Source: Vulcanimicrobiota bacterium (GTDB lineage Bacteria; Vulcanimicrobiota; Vulcanimicrobiia; Vulcanimicrobiales; Vulcanimicrobiaceae). From it: 26,139 nucleotides of DNA. Every line of letters starts with the position of its first letter. The stretch's first letter is position 1. Positions 1-8,497 of the stretch are shown piece after piece. The stretch covers positions 4,481 through 30,619 of the forward strand of contig JACRUB010000086.1 in NCBI GenBank assembly GCA_014305015.1, given 5' to 3'. The position numbers and the translations under genes were made by a program. The notes below the pieces were generated by a model, which made no database searches, had not been told where the DNA came from, and saw only the letters and a list, made by a program, of their open reading frames with translations.

Positions 1-15
1 GCGAACCTGCGCTGA
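1..15 (+). CDS. possible C-terminal tail of an upstream gene (partial)
   Basis: Four sense codons followed by TGA at 13-15 are open in the frame that enters from the left edge. The ATG of the next gene follows immediately at 16. This could be the end of an upstream plus-strand gene whose termination is coupled to the next start. Five codons are too few to show coding, so it may be chance. Confidence 0.2.
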   Translation, partial: ANLR

Positions 16-846
16 ATGACGCGTTTACCACTTGAGGACGAGTTTGCGGATGTCCTAAAAAAAGCGCAGCGGGGAACTGGCGTATCTATTGACGCGCTTG
101 CACGCGCTACCGGCCTGGATGCTTCCGAAATCAACGACTGGGCGAACGGCAGGGGCCATCCTGGGGACGACGAGGCGCGCGCGATGGCGGTCCCGCTCCG
201 CCTCGACCCCAGCAAGTTCGCAGATGCTGCCGCGACCCGCTGGCATCCCGATGGAATCGAGTTGCCTGATGTACGCCATCATCCGCAATCGCCGCATCCG
301 AGCAACGGCTACGTCTTCTTCTTGACCGGCACGATGCGTGCCGCGCTTGTCGATCCCGCCGGAATTCCGGCCAACCTGCTTCGCGTCTTACGCGAAGGCG
401 CGTACCATTTAGAATACATTCTGATCACGCACAAACACGCGGACCACTGCGACGCAACGGGCGCTATTGCAAAAGCCTTTCCCGATGCAAAGATCGTCAT
501 GCATCAAGCGGACGTTGCTGCCATCGGTTCGCTCGCGGAGAAAGCTTTGCGGGTCAAAGATGGCGAGGAACTTCCATTCGGTGGGGATGCCCAAGTTCGC
601 ATGTTGCACACGCCCGGGCATACGGACGGCTCATCGTCTTACCTGTTCCACTCAACGGTCTTTACCGGCGATACGCTCTTTGCCGGCAGTGTCGGCGGCG
701 CATACGGCGATGCTTCGACATATGAAGATATCTTGAACAGCGTGAAAACCAAGCTCTTCACTCTCCCAGACGACACGGTGCTCATGCCGGGACACGGGCC
801 ACCCTCCCGCATCGGCTGGGAAAAGGAGCACAATCCATTCTTCTAG
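16..846 (+). CDS. MBL-fold metallohydrolase with N-terminal HTH-like region
   Basis: A 276-residue glyoxalase II/ETHE1-like metallo-beta-lactamase-fold hydrolase. The dinuclear metal site is complete: HxHxDH at H139, H141, D143, H144, then H202 in a PGHT motif, D219 in TGDT and H260 in PGHG. Such enzymes hydrolyse thioesters or related small substrates in the cytosol; the substrate here cannot be read from sequence. Residues about 10-70 resemble an XRE-type helix-turn-helix (an ALARATGLDASEI-like helix pair followed by an LxLDP segment), which is not part of the usual enzyme. An in-frame TGA directly before the ATG makes 16 the most upstream start. The stop shares CTAG with the convergent TlpA gene. 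The fold assignment is firm; the DNA-binding role of the N-terminus is inference. Confidence 0.88.
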   Translation: MTRLPLEDEFADVLKKAQRGTGVSIDALARATGLDASEINDWANGRGHPGDDEARAMAVPLRLDPSKFADAAATRWHPDGIELPDVRHHPQSPHPSNGYVFFLTGTMRAALVDPAGIPANLLRVLREGAYHLEYILITHKHADHCDATGAIAKAFPDAKIVMHQADVAAIGSLAEKALRVKDGEELPFGGDAQVRMLHTPGHTDGSSSYLFHSTVFTGDTLFAGSVGGAYGDASTYEDILNSVKTKLFTLPDDTVLMPGHGPPSRIGWEKEHNPFF

Positions 847-2489
847 CGCGAGGCGACGACCGTGCCGGTGACTGCGTTGCCGGCGCCGCTGGTTGCGCGC
901 ACTTGCACTTTCGTATGTGCGGCGGCGTGCGGATCGTTCGGAATCAATTGGAATTCGAAAATCTTTACGCCCGATGCCGGGATACTAACGGTGCGTTGCA
1001 TCGGCGAGCAGATCTTATCCGAGCAGAACGATGCGATCCAGCCTTTTGAGAGGCCGGTTGCTGCGAGCTGCACGGTCGAGCCCGGACGAGACGCAACGAC
1101 GAGACGGTATTTCACCGTGCTCGAAAGACTGCCGGGTAGATCGGCGCCGGTCCACGGTGCAAGCGAGACTGTGGTCTTTCCGTTCATGTTCAGGCCGAGT
1201 GCAACGTCCGCTTCTTGCGCTTCTTCCGTATATTTGGTATAGTCCACGCCCTTGCGTGGCAGCTGCTGCCCGTATTTCATCGTGTTACTAAAAGCAATAT
1301 GCGCGTTTGCAGCATCGCCGGCTTCCGAATACGCGCGACCGAGATAGAGCCACGTGTAAGCCGCGTTGATCGTGGACTCTTTGTCCTTTTTCTTCGCGTA
1401 GGCAGCTTCCGTCAACTCGACGGCTTTGCGGTCGTTGGCAACGGCATTCGGATAATCTTTGAGTTGCACGTAGGCTTTGGCGATCGAAACATACGTATCG
1501 GGATCGGGAGCCAGCGCGTTGAGTTGCTGATAGGTCGCAATCTCATCGCGCCAATTCTTCTGCTCGTAGTACGCAAATGCAAGCCCGCCGATCGAATCCC
1601 CGTCCTTCGGATTCAATGCGATGGCCTTCTTGTAGGCCGTTGCTGCGTCGCCCCAATTCTCGCTATTCGTTGCGAGATCACCCTGAATGCGGTAGAGTAC
1701 AGAGCGGTCACCATCCGAGCTTGCAACATTTGCAAGAGCCGCCGTTGCGGTCGCTTCAAGGGCGGCCTGCTCCGCGCGCATCTTGAGATAGTCGACCGCC
1801 TCACCTTTTGCGGGATCGGCTTGGCCCAGCAACGCGTTGGAGCGGTTGATGGCATCCGTCGCGGCCTTTACCGTTCTCAGAACGCCATCGTGATCGGCGG
1901 GGTATACAAACTGGGAAGGATTGAGCGTCGCATCGATCTTCGTTTGTACGGCAGAGGCGATCACGCCGTTGTGTCCCGCTTTGGCCGCATTGACGAACGA
2001 TGCGAGCTGCCCAGGCGTAATGATATCGACGAAGCGCGCGCGCACGATGCCATTGCCGTCAATCACGTAGGTCGTCGGAATACCGCGTACATCGTATGCC
2101 TGCGCGGTTTGCTTTTCGTTGTCGATGCCAACCGTAACCGGATACTGCTTCGCCGCGATGAACGAGCGAATGATGGGCGCTTTCTCGGTCGAATCGATTC
2201 CAAGAAACTCAACGTTTTTTCCGTGAAGCTTGCGGTACGAGCCGATCATGTCGGGCGTCTCGGCGCGGCACGGTGGGCACCACGTTGCCCAGAAGTTCAA
2301 GACCAGGACCTTGCCCTTGTAATCCGCGAGCGAAATCGGCTGACCGTTCAAGCCCTTGGCTGCTATCTCGGGCGCCGCTTGGCCGACTTGCGGACCCGGA
2401 ATGGTTTGCGCCTGCGCCACGCCGGGCACCGCACCCAAGAGCAGCGCGACCGCCATCAACATCGTCTTCATTGAAACACTCTTCCTCAT
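843..2489 (-). CDS. secreted TlpA-like thioredoxin with TPR repeats and C-terminal Ig-like domain
   Basis: An exported thiol-disulfide oxidoreductase of the TlpA/ResA type fused to a TPR region, about 548 residues. A signal peptide ends near AQA. The thioredoxin domain follows (residues about 30-165) with a WCPPC active site (C71, C74) and the cis-proline motif RGIPTTY. Alpha-helical TPR-like repeats span about 265-420, and a beta-rich, Ig-like tail contains two further cysteines. The family reduces or isomerises disulfides in periplasmic proteins; the TPRs suggest a docking role. The ATG at 2489 overlaps the permease stop as ATGA, suggesting translational coupling. An ATG at 2471, preceded by GAGGAAG at about 9 nt, is an equally good start. 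The open frame extends further upstream (to 2579) inside the permease, but that extension is not credible. Confidence 0.87.
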   Translation of the reverse strand: MRKSVSMKTMLMAVALLLGAVPGVAQAQTIPGPQVGQAAPEIAAKGLNGQPISLADYKGKVLVLNFWATWCPPCRAETPDMIGSYRKLHGKNVEFLGIDSTEKAPIIRSFIAAKQYPVTVGIDNEKQTAQAYDVRGIPTTYVIDGNGIVRARFVDIITPGQLASFVNAAKAGHNGVIASAVQTKIDATLNPSQFVYPADHDGVLRTVKAATDAINRSNALLGQADPAKGEAVDYLKMRAEQAALEATATAALANVASSDGDRSVLYRIQGDLATNSENWGDAATAYKKAIALNPKDGDSIGGLAFAYYEQKNWRDEIATYQQLNALAPDPDTYVSIAKAYVQLKDYPNAVANDRKAVELTEAAYAKKKDKESTINAAYTWLYLGRAYSEAGDAANAHIAFSNTMKYGQQLPRKGVDYTKYTEEAQEADVALGLNMNGKTTVSLAPWTGADLPGSLSSTVKYRLVVASRPGSTVQLAATGLSKGWIASFCSDKICSPMQRTVSIPASGVKIFEFQLIPNDPHAAAHTKVQVRATSGAGNAVTGTVVASR

Positions 2490-3247
2490 GTACGGAGTTT
2501 GTACCCAGCCGCGGTCATTCGTAGCGCCAAGGTAAGCGCAATCGCGGTTAAGATACCGATGATGCCGAGCGACTGCCACAGCGAGAGATAGCTCTGTCCC
2601 GTGAACGCGTACCGGAAAGCATCGATCGTATAGAACATTGGGTTGAACAGCGAGAGACTGCGCAGCGCCGGCGGCAAGAACTGCACCGACGTAAAGACGC
2701 CGCCCACAAAGACCAGCGGCGTGATTGCAAAAGTTGTCAGCACGGCCAGGTGGTCGAACTTCTCAGCCATGAGGCCGAAGATAATTCCGAGCGCCGAGAA
2801 CAGGACCGAAACCAGAATCAGTACAAAGAAATACAGGCCCCAGTTCACGGGCAATGTGTGCACGAACACCAAACCTAGAAGCATAATAATGTTCGCAATC
2901 ACGAGCGCCCGGGCAACGCTTCCAAAGATGTAACCGAAGACCATCTCGGCGGCCGACATCGGCGCGATCAGCATTTCCTGAATCGAATTCATAAAACGTC
3001 CTTGGAAGACCGAACTGCTGCACTCGCCATACGATGAATCGATAACCTGCAACATAATAAGTCCGGGAATAAGGAACGCGGCGTACGGAACGCCCTGTAC
3101 GTTCTTAATTCGCGACCCGAGCGCAAGACCGAAGACGAACACGTAGAGCAGCGTGGTGATTACGGGCGGCCAAATCACCTGGTTGATGATCTTGAAGGTG
3201 CGTTTCATCTCGCGCTTGATCAGCGTCCACATCGCAATCCAGTTCAC
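2486..3247 (-). CDS. ABC-2 type transporter permease
   Basis: A 253-residue integral membrane protein of the ABC-2 (YadH/NodJ-like) family with about six hydrophobic segments. The order is typical: a short cytosolic N-terminus, TM1, the central cytosolic region with the family motif around residues 85-100 (RFMNSIQEMLIAPMS), then TM3-TM6. It forms the membrane channel of a two-component exporter with the ATPase just upstream; substrates of the family include drugs, polysaccharides and lipids, and none can be assigned here. The start is GTG, overlapping the ATPase stop as GTGA, with GGAG about 10 nt upstream. Its own stop overlaps the TlpA start by 4 nt, so three genes are tightly coupled. Confidence 0.92.
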   Translation of the reverse strand: MNWIAMWTLIKREMKRTFKIINQVIWPPVITTLLYVFVFGLALGSRIKNVQGVPYAAFLIPGLIMLQVIDSSYGECSSSVFQGRFMNSIQEMLIAPMSAAEMVFGYIFGSVARALVIANIIMLLGLVFVHTLPVNWGLYFFVLILVSVLFSALGIIFGLMAEKFDHLAVLTTFAITPLVFVGGVFTSVQFLPPALRSLSLFNPMFYTIDAFRYAFTGQSYLSLWQSLGIIGILTAIALTLALRMTAAGYKLRT

Positions 3248-4176
3248 CGGCGCGTGAGCTCCAGAAAAACGTCTTGCAGACTCGATCGCTTAAAGTCGAC
3301 TTCTTCCACCACAAAACCGGCGGCTTCCAACTCTGTGAGCGTCGCCGCCAGCTGTCCCGGTGTCACGTTGTCGATATGAATTTGCATACTGCCGTTCTCG
3401 AAGCGCGCACCGCGCGCGAGAAGTGACTGGGGAAGGTCGCGCACCGGCCGGTCAACCGTGATTGCGAGTGTCGTATCCCGGTTCGTTGCAAGCAACGATT
3501 GCGTTGACTGCAGCGCTGCAAGCCGTCCGTTTTGGATGATCCCAATGTTGCGGCACAACGCTTCGGCTTCTTCTAAGTAGTGGGTTGTGAGAAAAATGGT
3601 CAGCCCGTCCCCATTGAGACTACGCAGCAAATCCCACAATTCCAAACGGAGTTCCACATCGACTCCGGCGGTCGGCTCATCGAGAATGAGGAGTTTGGGC
3701 GAATGAATCAGCGCGCGTGCAAGCGTCAGCCGGCGTTTCATGCCGCCCGAGAGCTTCATGTACTCTTGTTTTGACTTTGAGGCAAGACCGAAAGCCTCTA
3801 GCAATTGATCGGCACGACCCGAAACCTGATGCGGGCGCAGTCCGAAATATCCGGCCTGAAATAAGAGCACGTCGCGAATCGAAAGGTACCGGTCAAAATT
3901 ATACTCTTGCGGTGCTAGGCCGATGTACTGCCGCGCCTCGCGCCACTCGTGCACGGTGTCGTGCCCGAAAATCCGAATCGTTCCGGCAGAGACGCGCGCG
4001 AGACCGACGATCGCATTGATGGTCGTCGTCTTGCCGGCACCATTCGGTCCGAGAAAGCCGAAAAAATCGCCCGCCTCGACGGTGAGCGAGATATCGTCTA
4101 CTGCGGTAAAATCCCCATACCGCTTGCTGATGTGCGAGACTTCAAGCGCGGGTTTTACGGTACGATCGTCTTTAAT
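3244..4176 (-). CDS. ABC-2 transporter ATP-binding protein, apparent ATT start
   Basis: ATPase subunit of the ABC-2 exporter, 310 residues if read from ATT at 4176. Walker A GPNGAGKTT is at 43-51, signature LSGGM at 142-146, Walker B LLILDEP at 162-168 and the H-loop histidine near 199; a C-terminal regulatory extension is typical of the CcmA/DRA-like class. The first ATG/GTG/TTG-type codon in this frame is GTG at 3954, which would remove the first 74 residues and all of Walker A. Upstream of it the frame is open to TAA at 4182-4180, and the first strand (ALEVSHISKRYG) begins just after the ATT. AGG lies 8 nt before the ATT. The start therefore sits inside the end of the phosphoesterase gene. 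Alternatives are a sequencing error or a frameshift. Confidence 0.88.
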   Translation of the reverse strand: MKDDRTVKPALEVSHISKRYGDFTAVDDISLTVEAGDFFGFLGPNGAGKTTTINAIVGLARVSAGTIRIFGHDTVHEWREARQYIGLAPQEYNFDRYLSIRDVLLFQAGYFGLRPHQVSGRADQLLEAFGLASKSKQEYMKLSGGMKRRLTLARALIHSPKLLILDEPTAGVDVELRLELWDLLRSLNGDGLTIFLTTHYLEEAEALCRNIGIIQNGRLAALQSTQSLLATNRDTTLAITVDRPVRDLPQSLLARGARFENGSMQIHIDNVTPGQLAATLTELEAAGFVVEEVDFKRSSLQDVFLELTRR

Positions 4177-4886
4177 TTCTTATACCTGTGCCGGCGTAAG
4201 GTGTTCACATGCTCGGCACAATTAGGAATCCCGCTTGCGGTCAATTGGGTTGCAACCTTCTTGACATCAAAGGTAACGCGGCGGTGCTTGACTTCCCAAC
4301 CGCCCGAACGCTGGGTGAGAATGGCGTAGCCGGCCCGCGGATCGCCATCCTTCGGCAATCCGGCCGAGGCGACGTCCACCAAGAGCTTGCCGCGCCACGT
4401 CCGCACAAAGGGCAGATGGAGATGCCCGAACGCGATGGTCGACGCAGCCTCTTTGCCCAAAAGGCGCTCAAGGTCTTCATCGCCGCAGTCGGGCCAAATG
4501 TGTTCGTAGTCGTTGACCGGGTTTGCGTGAACGACCAGCAATTGATCGGCGCCGTCGCCGAAACGGAGCTCCGCCGGCAAGTCTCGCAACCAGCCGACAA
4601 GTTTCTCACCAAGCTCCTTTTGTTGCCATGCGACTTGCTCCAGATCATCAGGGTCAACGACCGTCTCGGAGCCCGGATTCGCAATCAACCGGTCGGAATT
4701 TCCACGCAAACATTGCGCGCCGATCTCTTGGAGCCGTTGCAGCACGCGCTTTGGCTTGGGTCCATCAAAACAGTAATCGCCGGCGCCGACGATGACATCC
4801 GCGCCGCCCTGGTTGGCCAGATCCGCCAGGCACGCATCAAACGCGAGCAGATTGCCATGAATGTCCGAGAAAATCGCAATGCGCAT
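4155..4886 (-). CDS. calcineurin-like metallophosphoesterase (YfcE/MJ0936-type)
   Basis: A 243-residue cytosolic phosphoesterase with the full metallophosphatase motif set: SDIHGN (D8, H10), GAGD (D37), GNSD (N63), VVHAN (H120) and GHLH (H155, H157). Family members hydrolyse phosphodiesters or phosphomonoesters with two divalent metals; this short single-domain form resembles YfcE-type phosphodiesterases. The physiological substrate is unknown. The C-terminal lysine/arginine-rich tail is read in one frame while the ABC ATPase appears to begin in another frame within the same DNA (4155-4176). It starts 13 nt after the DDAH-like gene, probably on the same transcript. Confidence 0.9.
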   Translation of the reverse strand: MRIAIFSDIHGNLLAFDACLADLANQGGADVIVGAGDYCFDGPKPKRVLQRLQEIGAQCLRGNSDRLIANPGSETVVDPDDLEQVAWQQKELGEKLVGWLRDLPAELRFGDGADQLLVVHANPVNDYEHIWPDCGDEDLERLLGKEAASTIAFGHLHLPFVRTWRGKLLVDVASAGLPKDGDPRAGYAILTQRSGGWEVKHRRVTFDVKKVATQLTASGIPNCAEHVNTLRRHRYKKLKTIVP

Positions 4887-4899
4887 TGCGAGCCCGCCC

Positions 4900-5733
4900 T
4901 TATGCGCGTTTCAAGGCAAGGATCAAATCGGCCGGAACAATGCCCACTTTTCCGAAATCATAGAGATCGATCGATTCGACTGCAATCCCGGCACGTCGAA
5001 TTTGGTTGAGCGACGTGCGGTAGCGCATACTCGCGATGACCCGTCCGTCGCCGAGCGCGAAGACGCCCGCCCCAAGTTCCTCACCGCGCTCCAGGCGCAC
5101 GAGTCGCAAGCCGCTAAAGGCCGCTTCGTCCACACGCTCCGTCGCAACCACGATTGTATCTTTTGAGACGGCACTCGCAACGGAGCGCAAGGATGGGGCA
5201 CGCGAATCCAGTTTTACTTCGACGCAGTCGTATCCGTGCTCGCGGGCGCATTCTGCGAACGCCGCACGGCCAAGTGCGTTCGAGCGGCGTGAAACGCCAA
5301 TAAAGGCAGTCGAGCCGGCCAGCAACACATCGGAGCCATCCAGAATTCCCGGCGCAGCAATCGCGCCGCAGAGTGGAATATCGAGGCGCGCAAATTCGGC
5401 TTCGAGACGTTCGACTTCCGCGCGGCGGGAGAGCCACGACGGGCGCATCAGCAGCGCACCATTTTCGAAACAAACAGCGAGATCGTTGGCCGCGGCCGCG
5501 AGCGGCTCGTCCTGTATAGCATCGATGACCGTTACGTCGACGCCGTAATACGCGAGTGTTTTACAAAGAATGCCGTGCTGCTCGACGGCGCGCCGGTAAA
5601 TGGGTGCCGGCTCGCCGATAAGCGGCGGCAACTTTTCGATCACCTCGTTGGGGCGCACCAGCAATGCGGCGCGCAGCGACCCGGTCGAACTGCCGACCAG
5701 GCGAGGGCCATATGTAATCTCAGCGTTTGCCAT
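4900..5733 (-). CDS. DDAH/amidinotransferase-superfamily protein, probably lacking catalytic His and Cys
   Basis: A 277-residue protein resembling N(G),N(G)-dimethylarginine dimethylaminohydrolase and related guanidino-group modifying enzymes. Visible landmarks are the aspartate after AAAN (D84), LDGSDVL (131-137), which matches the family's EGGDV, and GVSRRSN (146-152), which matches the substrate-binding GLSRR-N. The region where the family has its catalytic histidine (about 172-183) has none, and the C-terminus, where the nucleophilic cysteine should be, reads KVGIVPADL with no cysteine. The last cysteine is C170. I infer an inactive or repurposed member. ATG at 5733 with AGG about 6 nt upstream; it overlaps the preceding gene by 14 nt. 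Confidence 0.72.
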   Translation of the reverse strand: MANAEITYGPRLVGSSTGSLRAALLVRPNEVIEKLPPLIGEPAPIYRRAVEQHGILCKTLAYYGVDVTVIDAIQDEPLAAAANDLAVCFENGALLMRPSWLSRRAEVERLEAEFARLDIPLCGAIAAPGILDGSDVLLAGSTAFIGVSRRSNALGRAAFAECAREHGYDCVEVKLDSRAPSLRSVASAVSKDTIVVATERVDEAAFSGLRLVRLERGEELGAGVFALGDGRVIASMRYRTSLNQIRRAGIAVESIDLYDFGKVGIVPADLILALKRA

Positions 5734-8485
5734 GTAAAACCTGTAGTGCGGCGCCGTAGAGTTGCGCCTGAGCTTGGGCGTATTTCGTTGCGTCTACCAA
5801 GGTTCTTCTCGCAGCCAAACGGTCCGCTTCGCGCGAGAGACCGATGAGAGCAGCCGAGCGCTTCACATCCGCATCCGGGCCGCTTTGATCGGTCCCCTCC
5901 AACAGTTTTGCAATGCGAGCACCTTCCGTGCTTGCGCTTTGAACGGGAACCGCAATCGAGGAATACGGCCGCGCGTCCGCATTCGCGGTGAAAAAATCGC
6001 TCATATCTGTCGCGAGCAAATCACCAAGTGAAAGCGGCGGCAGAGCCAGCAGCTCCTCTTCAGTTTTCAAGATGCTAACCGTTGAGATATGGTGGCGTCC
6101 AAGGTACTGACGCTTTGCGTAAGGCGAAACCACAATCGCGTAGGAACGATGTTCATTCACATGGTCGCGCGTAGACTGTGCATCGTCCGGCGTGATAAAG
6201 ATCGCCGTAGAATTCCACTCCGGGAGGTGAGACAGGTGATCGACGATCATGCCGAGCGCACGATCTCCATCTGCAACCTCTTCGGGTAGCGGCGGGATAT
6301 TCTCACCATGGCCCCCGTGATCGGCGGGCAGCCAAATATACGTAAACGCAGGCGCATTTCCGGATTTTTCCAGCGCATCGTAGTCTTTGATAAACTCTTT
6401 TGCGCGCCGTACGTCGCGAATTCGCAAGTTCCATCCAGGATAGTTCGGATCGACGTGGTCGCGCAAGGCAAGCAGCGCGGGAACATCAAGCGAATACAGG
6501 CCTCCAAAACCGCTGGTCGGCGCGGTATCATCATCCACGTTCCGGTACGGCGGATCGTCGGCGCGAACATCCGCCGCGCGCCCCTCATCATAGCCGGAGA
6601 GGCGAATGAGGTCTCCGTAATCGCGATAACTCCGCCCCTCATGCATCAAGCTGTTGAAAATGTAGCCGGCGCGCGGATAATCTTCGGGATCTTCATTCTT
6701 GTTTACAAGCGGATAGCGCCCTGTTTTTACCAGCAGCGTCTTCTCGGAGTATGCGCTCGTGATACCAGCGGAAGCAAACTGATGGCCCGCGTCGGAGTCT
6801 TCCGCGTCCGCGTATTCGTTGACCGCTAAACCGAACTCCTTGGCCAATTCGTGCAAGTTCGGCGTAATGCTCTGACCAAACGACACAAGCGAGGGATCAC
6901 CGTTGCCGTAGGGTGAGCCCTTTTCATCCGTGAGATCGCCAAGCATCGAGTCGTACGTCTTGTTTTCTTCCAAAATGAAGACAACATGTTTTATTCTCCC
7001 GCTCGGTGCGAGTGAGCGCAGCGGGGGAACGATGGCGTTGGGTTTGGCAACGGTAGCACGACGCAGATACCGTAATGCACTTAGTGTCGTCTTTGCGAAC
7101 GGCAGCTTCTGCAGATCAACACGCTCCAATGTCGCCCAAATATCGTTGCTATCCAGCTCAACCTCTTCGATGCGTCCAGAAGAAGAGGTAGCAAAGGGGA
7201 CACCGCCTTCAAAATGCGGATCCTGCCCGTACCCCTTGGCATTTGCGATGTACAGATACCGGTTATTTGCAGAAAGTGCGAGCGCGGTCGGATACCAACC
7301 CGTCGGGATAAGTCCAATACGATGCAGTTTGGCGGGGTTGCGCGCGTCTATGACCGCCACCGCATTAATTCCCGCGAGCGCTACGTAGAGGATCTTTCCG
7401 TTGCTCGTGAGCGCCATGGCATCGGGTTGCGTACCGTATGGGGCGCGATCGAAGAGCCGCAGCTGCAAACCCCCGACTACGCTCGGCGTGCCGCTGAGCG
7501 CGACGGTCGCAATGCGGTCTACATTCGTCATGGCTACGTAGGCATATGCGCCCCCCGGCGTGGTTACGATAGCGCTCGGGTGCGCGCCGCCGACGGTCGT
7601 CTCTCCGTCGATAGCCGGATCCAAAGAAAGGCTCGATGCGGGCGTTTGTGCCTCGAGGTCGCCGTTGGAACCAAGACTAATCGCCGAGAGCGCCGACGCA
7701 CTCTGCGCATCAGCAGCGACATTGGAAAACTGCGGTGCGCGAAGCGCATTGGGCAAGACGCCATATTTCATCAAGCCTTCATCGGTGACGAAAAGGCGGT
7801 AGCCCGAGAGCGCAATTCCATATGGAAAAAATCCAACGCTATTGGTTGTAAGGACCCTCCGGTTCACCAGATCGATTGCAGTGACTGTGTTTGCGAGATT
7901 GTTGACGACGTACGCACGTTTTCGGTCTTGTGAAAGCTGGATGCTTGATGGAAAGGCATGTCCGTTGTTTGCATAGTGCGGGTCGCTCGCAAGTGGCATC
8001 GCAATCGGTGCACCGTCAGCCGCCAGTTTGCCGGCAGCGCTCAGTGTGAAGATGCGAACGGCGTTCGAGGGCCCCTCGGACGCAATTACGATGGTTTGCG
8101 TGGGATTGGCAGGGTCACTTAAGGAGGAGATGCCGACGAAAAACGTTTCTTTTTTTGCGGCCACGTAAATGTCCGTGACACGCATCGTTTTGGTGTCGAC
8201 AACCGCGAGCGAGTATCCGCCGACAACACGCGGATCGCGCGCGTTGACGGCGCTGCCCTCGCGCTCGTCATCGTTAGTGACAATAGCATAACGGCCATCC
8301 GGCGAAAGCGCGACGCCGAGCGAATTCATTCCGACCGGGACGCTCACACCTGTCGGCGCTAGAAGGCGTCCCGAAGGTAAGACGTCCGCCCCTGCGGGCC
8401 GGTCGCCGGCCGGCGCCGAGAACACCGTTGGCGTGGCACCCATGAGGGCAACAAAAAGCAAACACGTCAATATACGCGGCATCAT
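5720..8485 (-). CDS. secreted YVTN beta-propeller / phosphoesterase-family fusion
   Basis: About 921 residues in two parts. A signal peptide precedes a YncE/YVTN-like seven-bladed propeller (about 45-420) with repeated 'ALSPDGRYAIV', 'RLFVTDEG', 'ILYVALAG', 'RYLYIANA' blades. After a linker, a phosphoesterase domain of the PF04185/alkaline phosphatase superfamily type begins at IKHVVFILEENKTYD (EENKTYD at about 506-512). It ends with a metal-site set including ADHGGHG, ITPDDAQ (DD at about 767-768) and HVNEHR (about 775-780). Likely periplasmic or secreted, cleaving a phosphate ester; substrate unknown. Tandem ATGs at 8485 and 8482 are the likely starts; an upstream TTG at 8494 is also open. 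Twelve nt separate it from the MocR gene. Confidence 0.88.
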   Translation of the reverse strand: MMPRILTCLLFVALMGATPTVFSAPAGDRPAGADVLPSGRLLAPTGVSVPVGMNSLGVALSPDGRYAIVTNDDEREGSAVNARDPRVVGGYSLAVVDTKTMRVTDIYVAAKKETFFVGISSLSDPANPTQTIVIASEGPSNAVRIFTLSAAGKLAADGAPIAMPLASDPHYANNGHAFPSSIQLSQDRKRAYVVNNLANTVTAIDLVNRRVLTTNSVGFFPYGIALSGYRLFVTDEGLMKYGVLPNALRAPQFSNVAADAQSASALSAISLGSNGDLEAQTPASSLSLDPAIDGETTVGGAHPSAIVTTPGGAYAYVAMTNVDRIATVALSGTPSVVGGLQLRLFDRAPYGTQPDAMALTSNGKILYVALAGINAVAVIDARNPAKLHRIGLIPTGWYPTALALSANNRYLYIANAKGYGQDPHFEGGVPFATSSSGRIEEVELDSNDIWATLERVDLQKLPFAKTTLSALRYLRRATVAKPNAIVPPLRSLAPSGRIKHVVFILEENKTYDSMLGDLTDEKGSPYGNGDPSLVSFGQSITPNLHELAKEFGLAVNEYADAEDSDAGHQFASAGITSAYSEKTLLVKTGRYPLVNKNEDPEDYPRAGYIFNSLMHEGRSYRDYGDLIRLSGYDEGRAADVRADDPPYRNVDDDTAPTSGFGGLYSLDVPALLALRDHVDPNYPGWNLRIRDVRRAKEFIKDYDALEKSGNAPAFTYIWLPADHGGHGENIPPLPEEVADGDRALGMIVDHLSHLPEWNSTAIFITPDDAQSTRDHVNEHRSYAIVVSPYAKRQYLGRHHISTVSILKTEEELLALPPLSLGDLLATDMSDFFTANADARPYSSIAVPVQSASTEGARIAKLLEGTDQSGPDADVKRSAALIGLSREADRLAARRTLVDATKYAQAQAQLYGAALQVLHGKR

Positions 8486-8497
8486 AGGAATCAAAGC

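Noticed and set aside
1215..2474. 419-codon open frame on the plus strand
   Set aside because: It lies antisense to the TlpA gene, has arginine-rich low-quality composition and no recognisable domain; the opposite strand has clear motifs.
3244..3954. Complete 236-residue ATPase starting at GTG 3954
   Set aside because: It would lack Walker A, yet the missing motif is encoded in the same open frame just upstream.
7214..7933. 239-codon open frame on the plus strand
   Set aside because: Antisense to the YVTN propeller region, no family features, typical shadow frame in GC-rich DNA.
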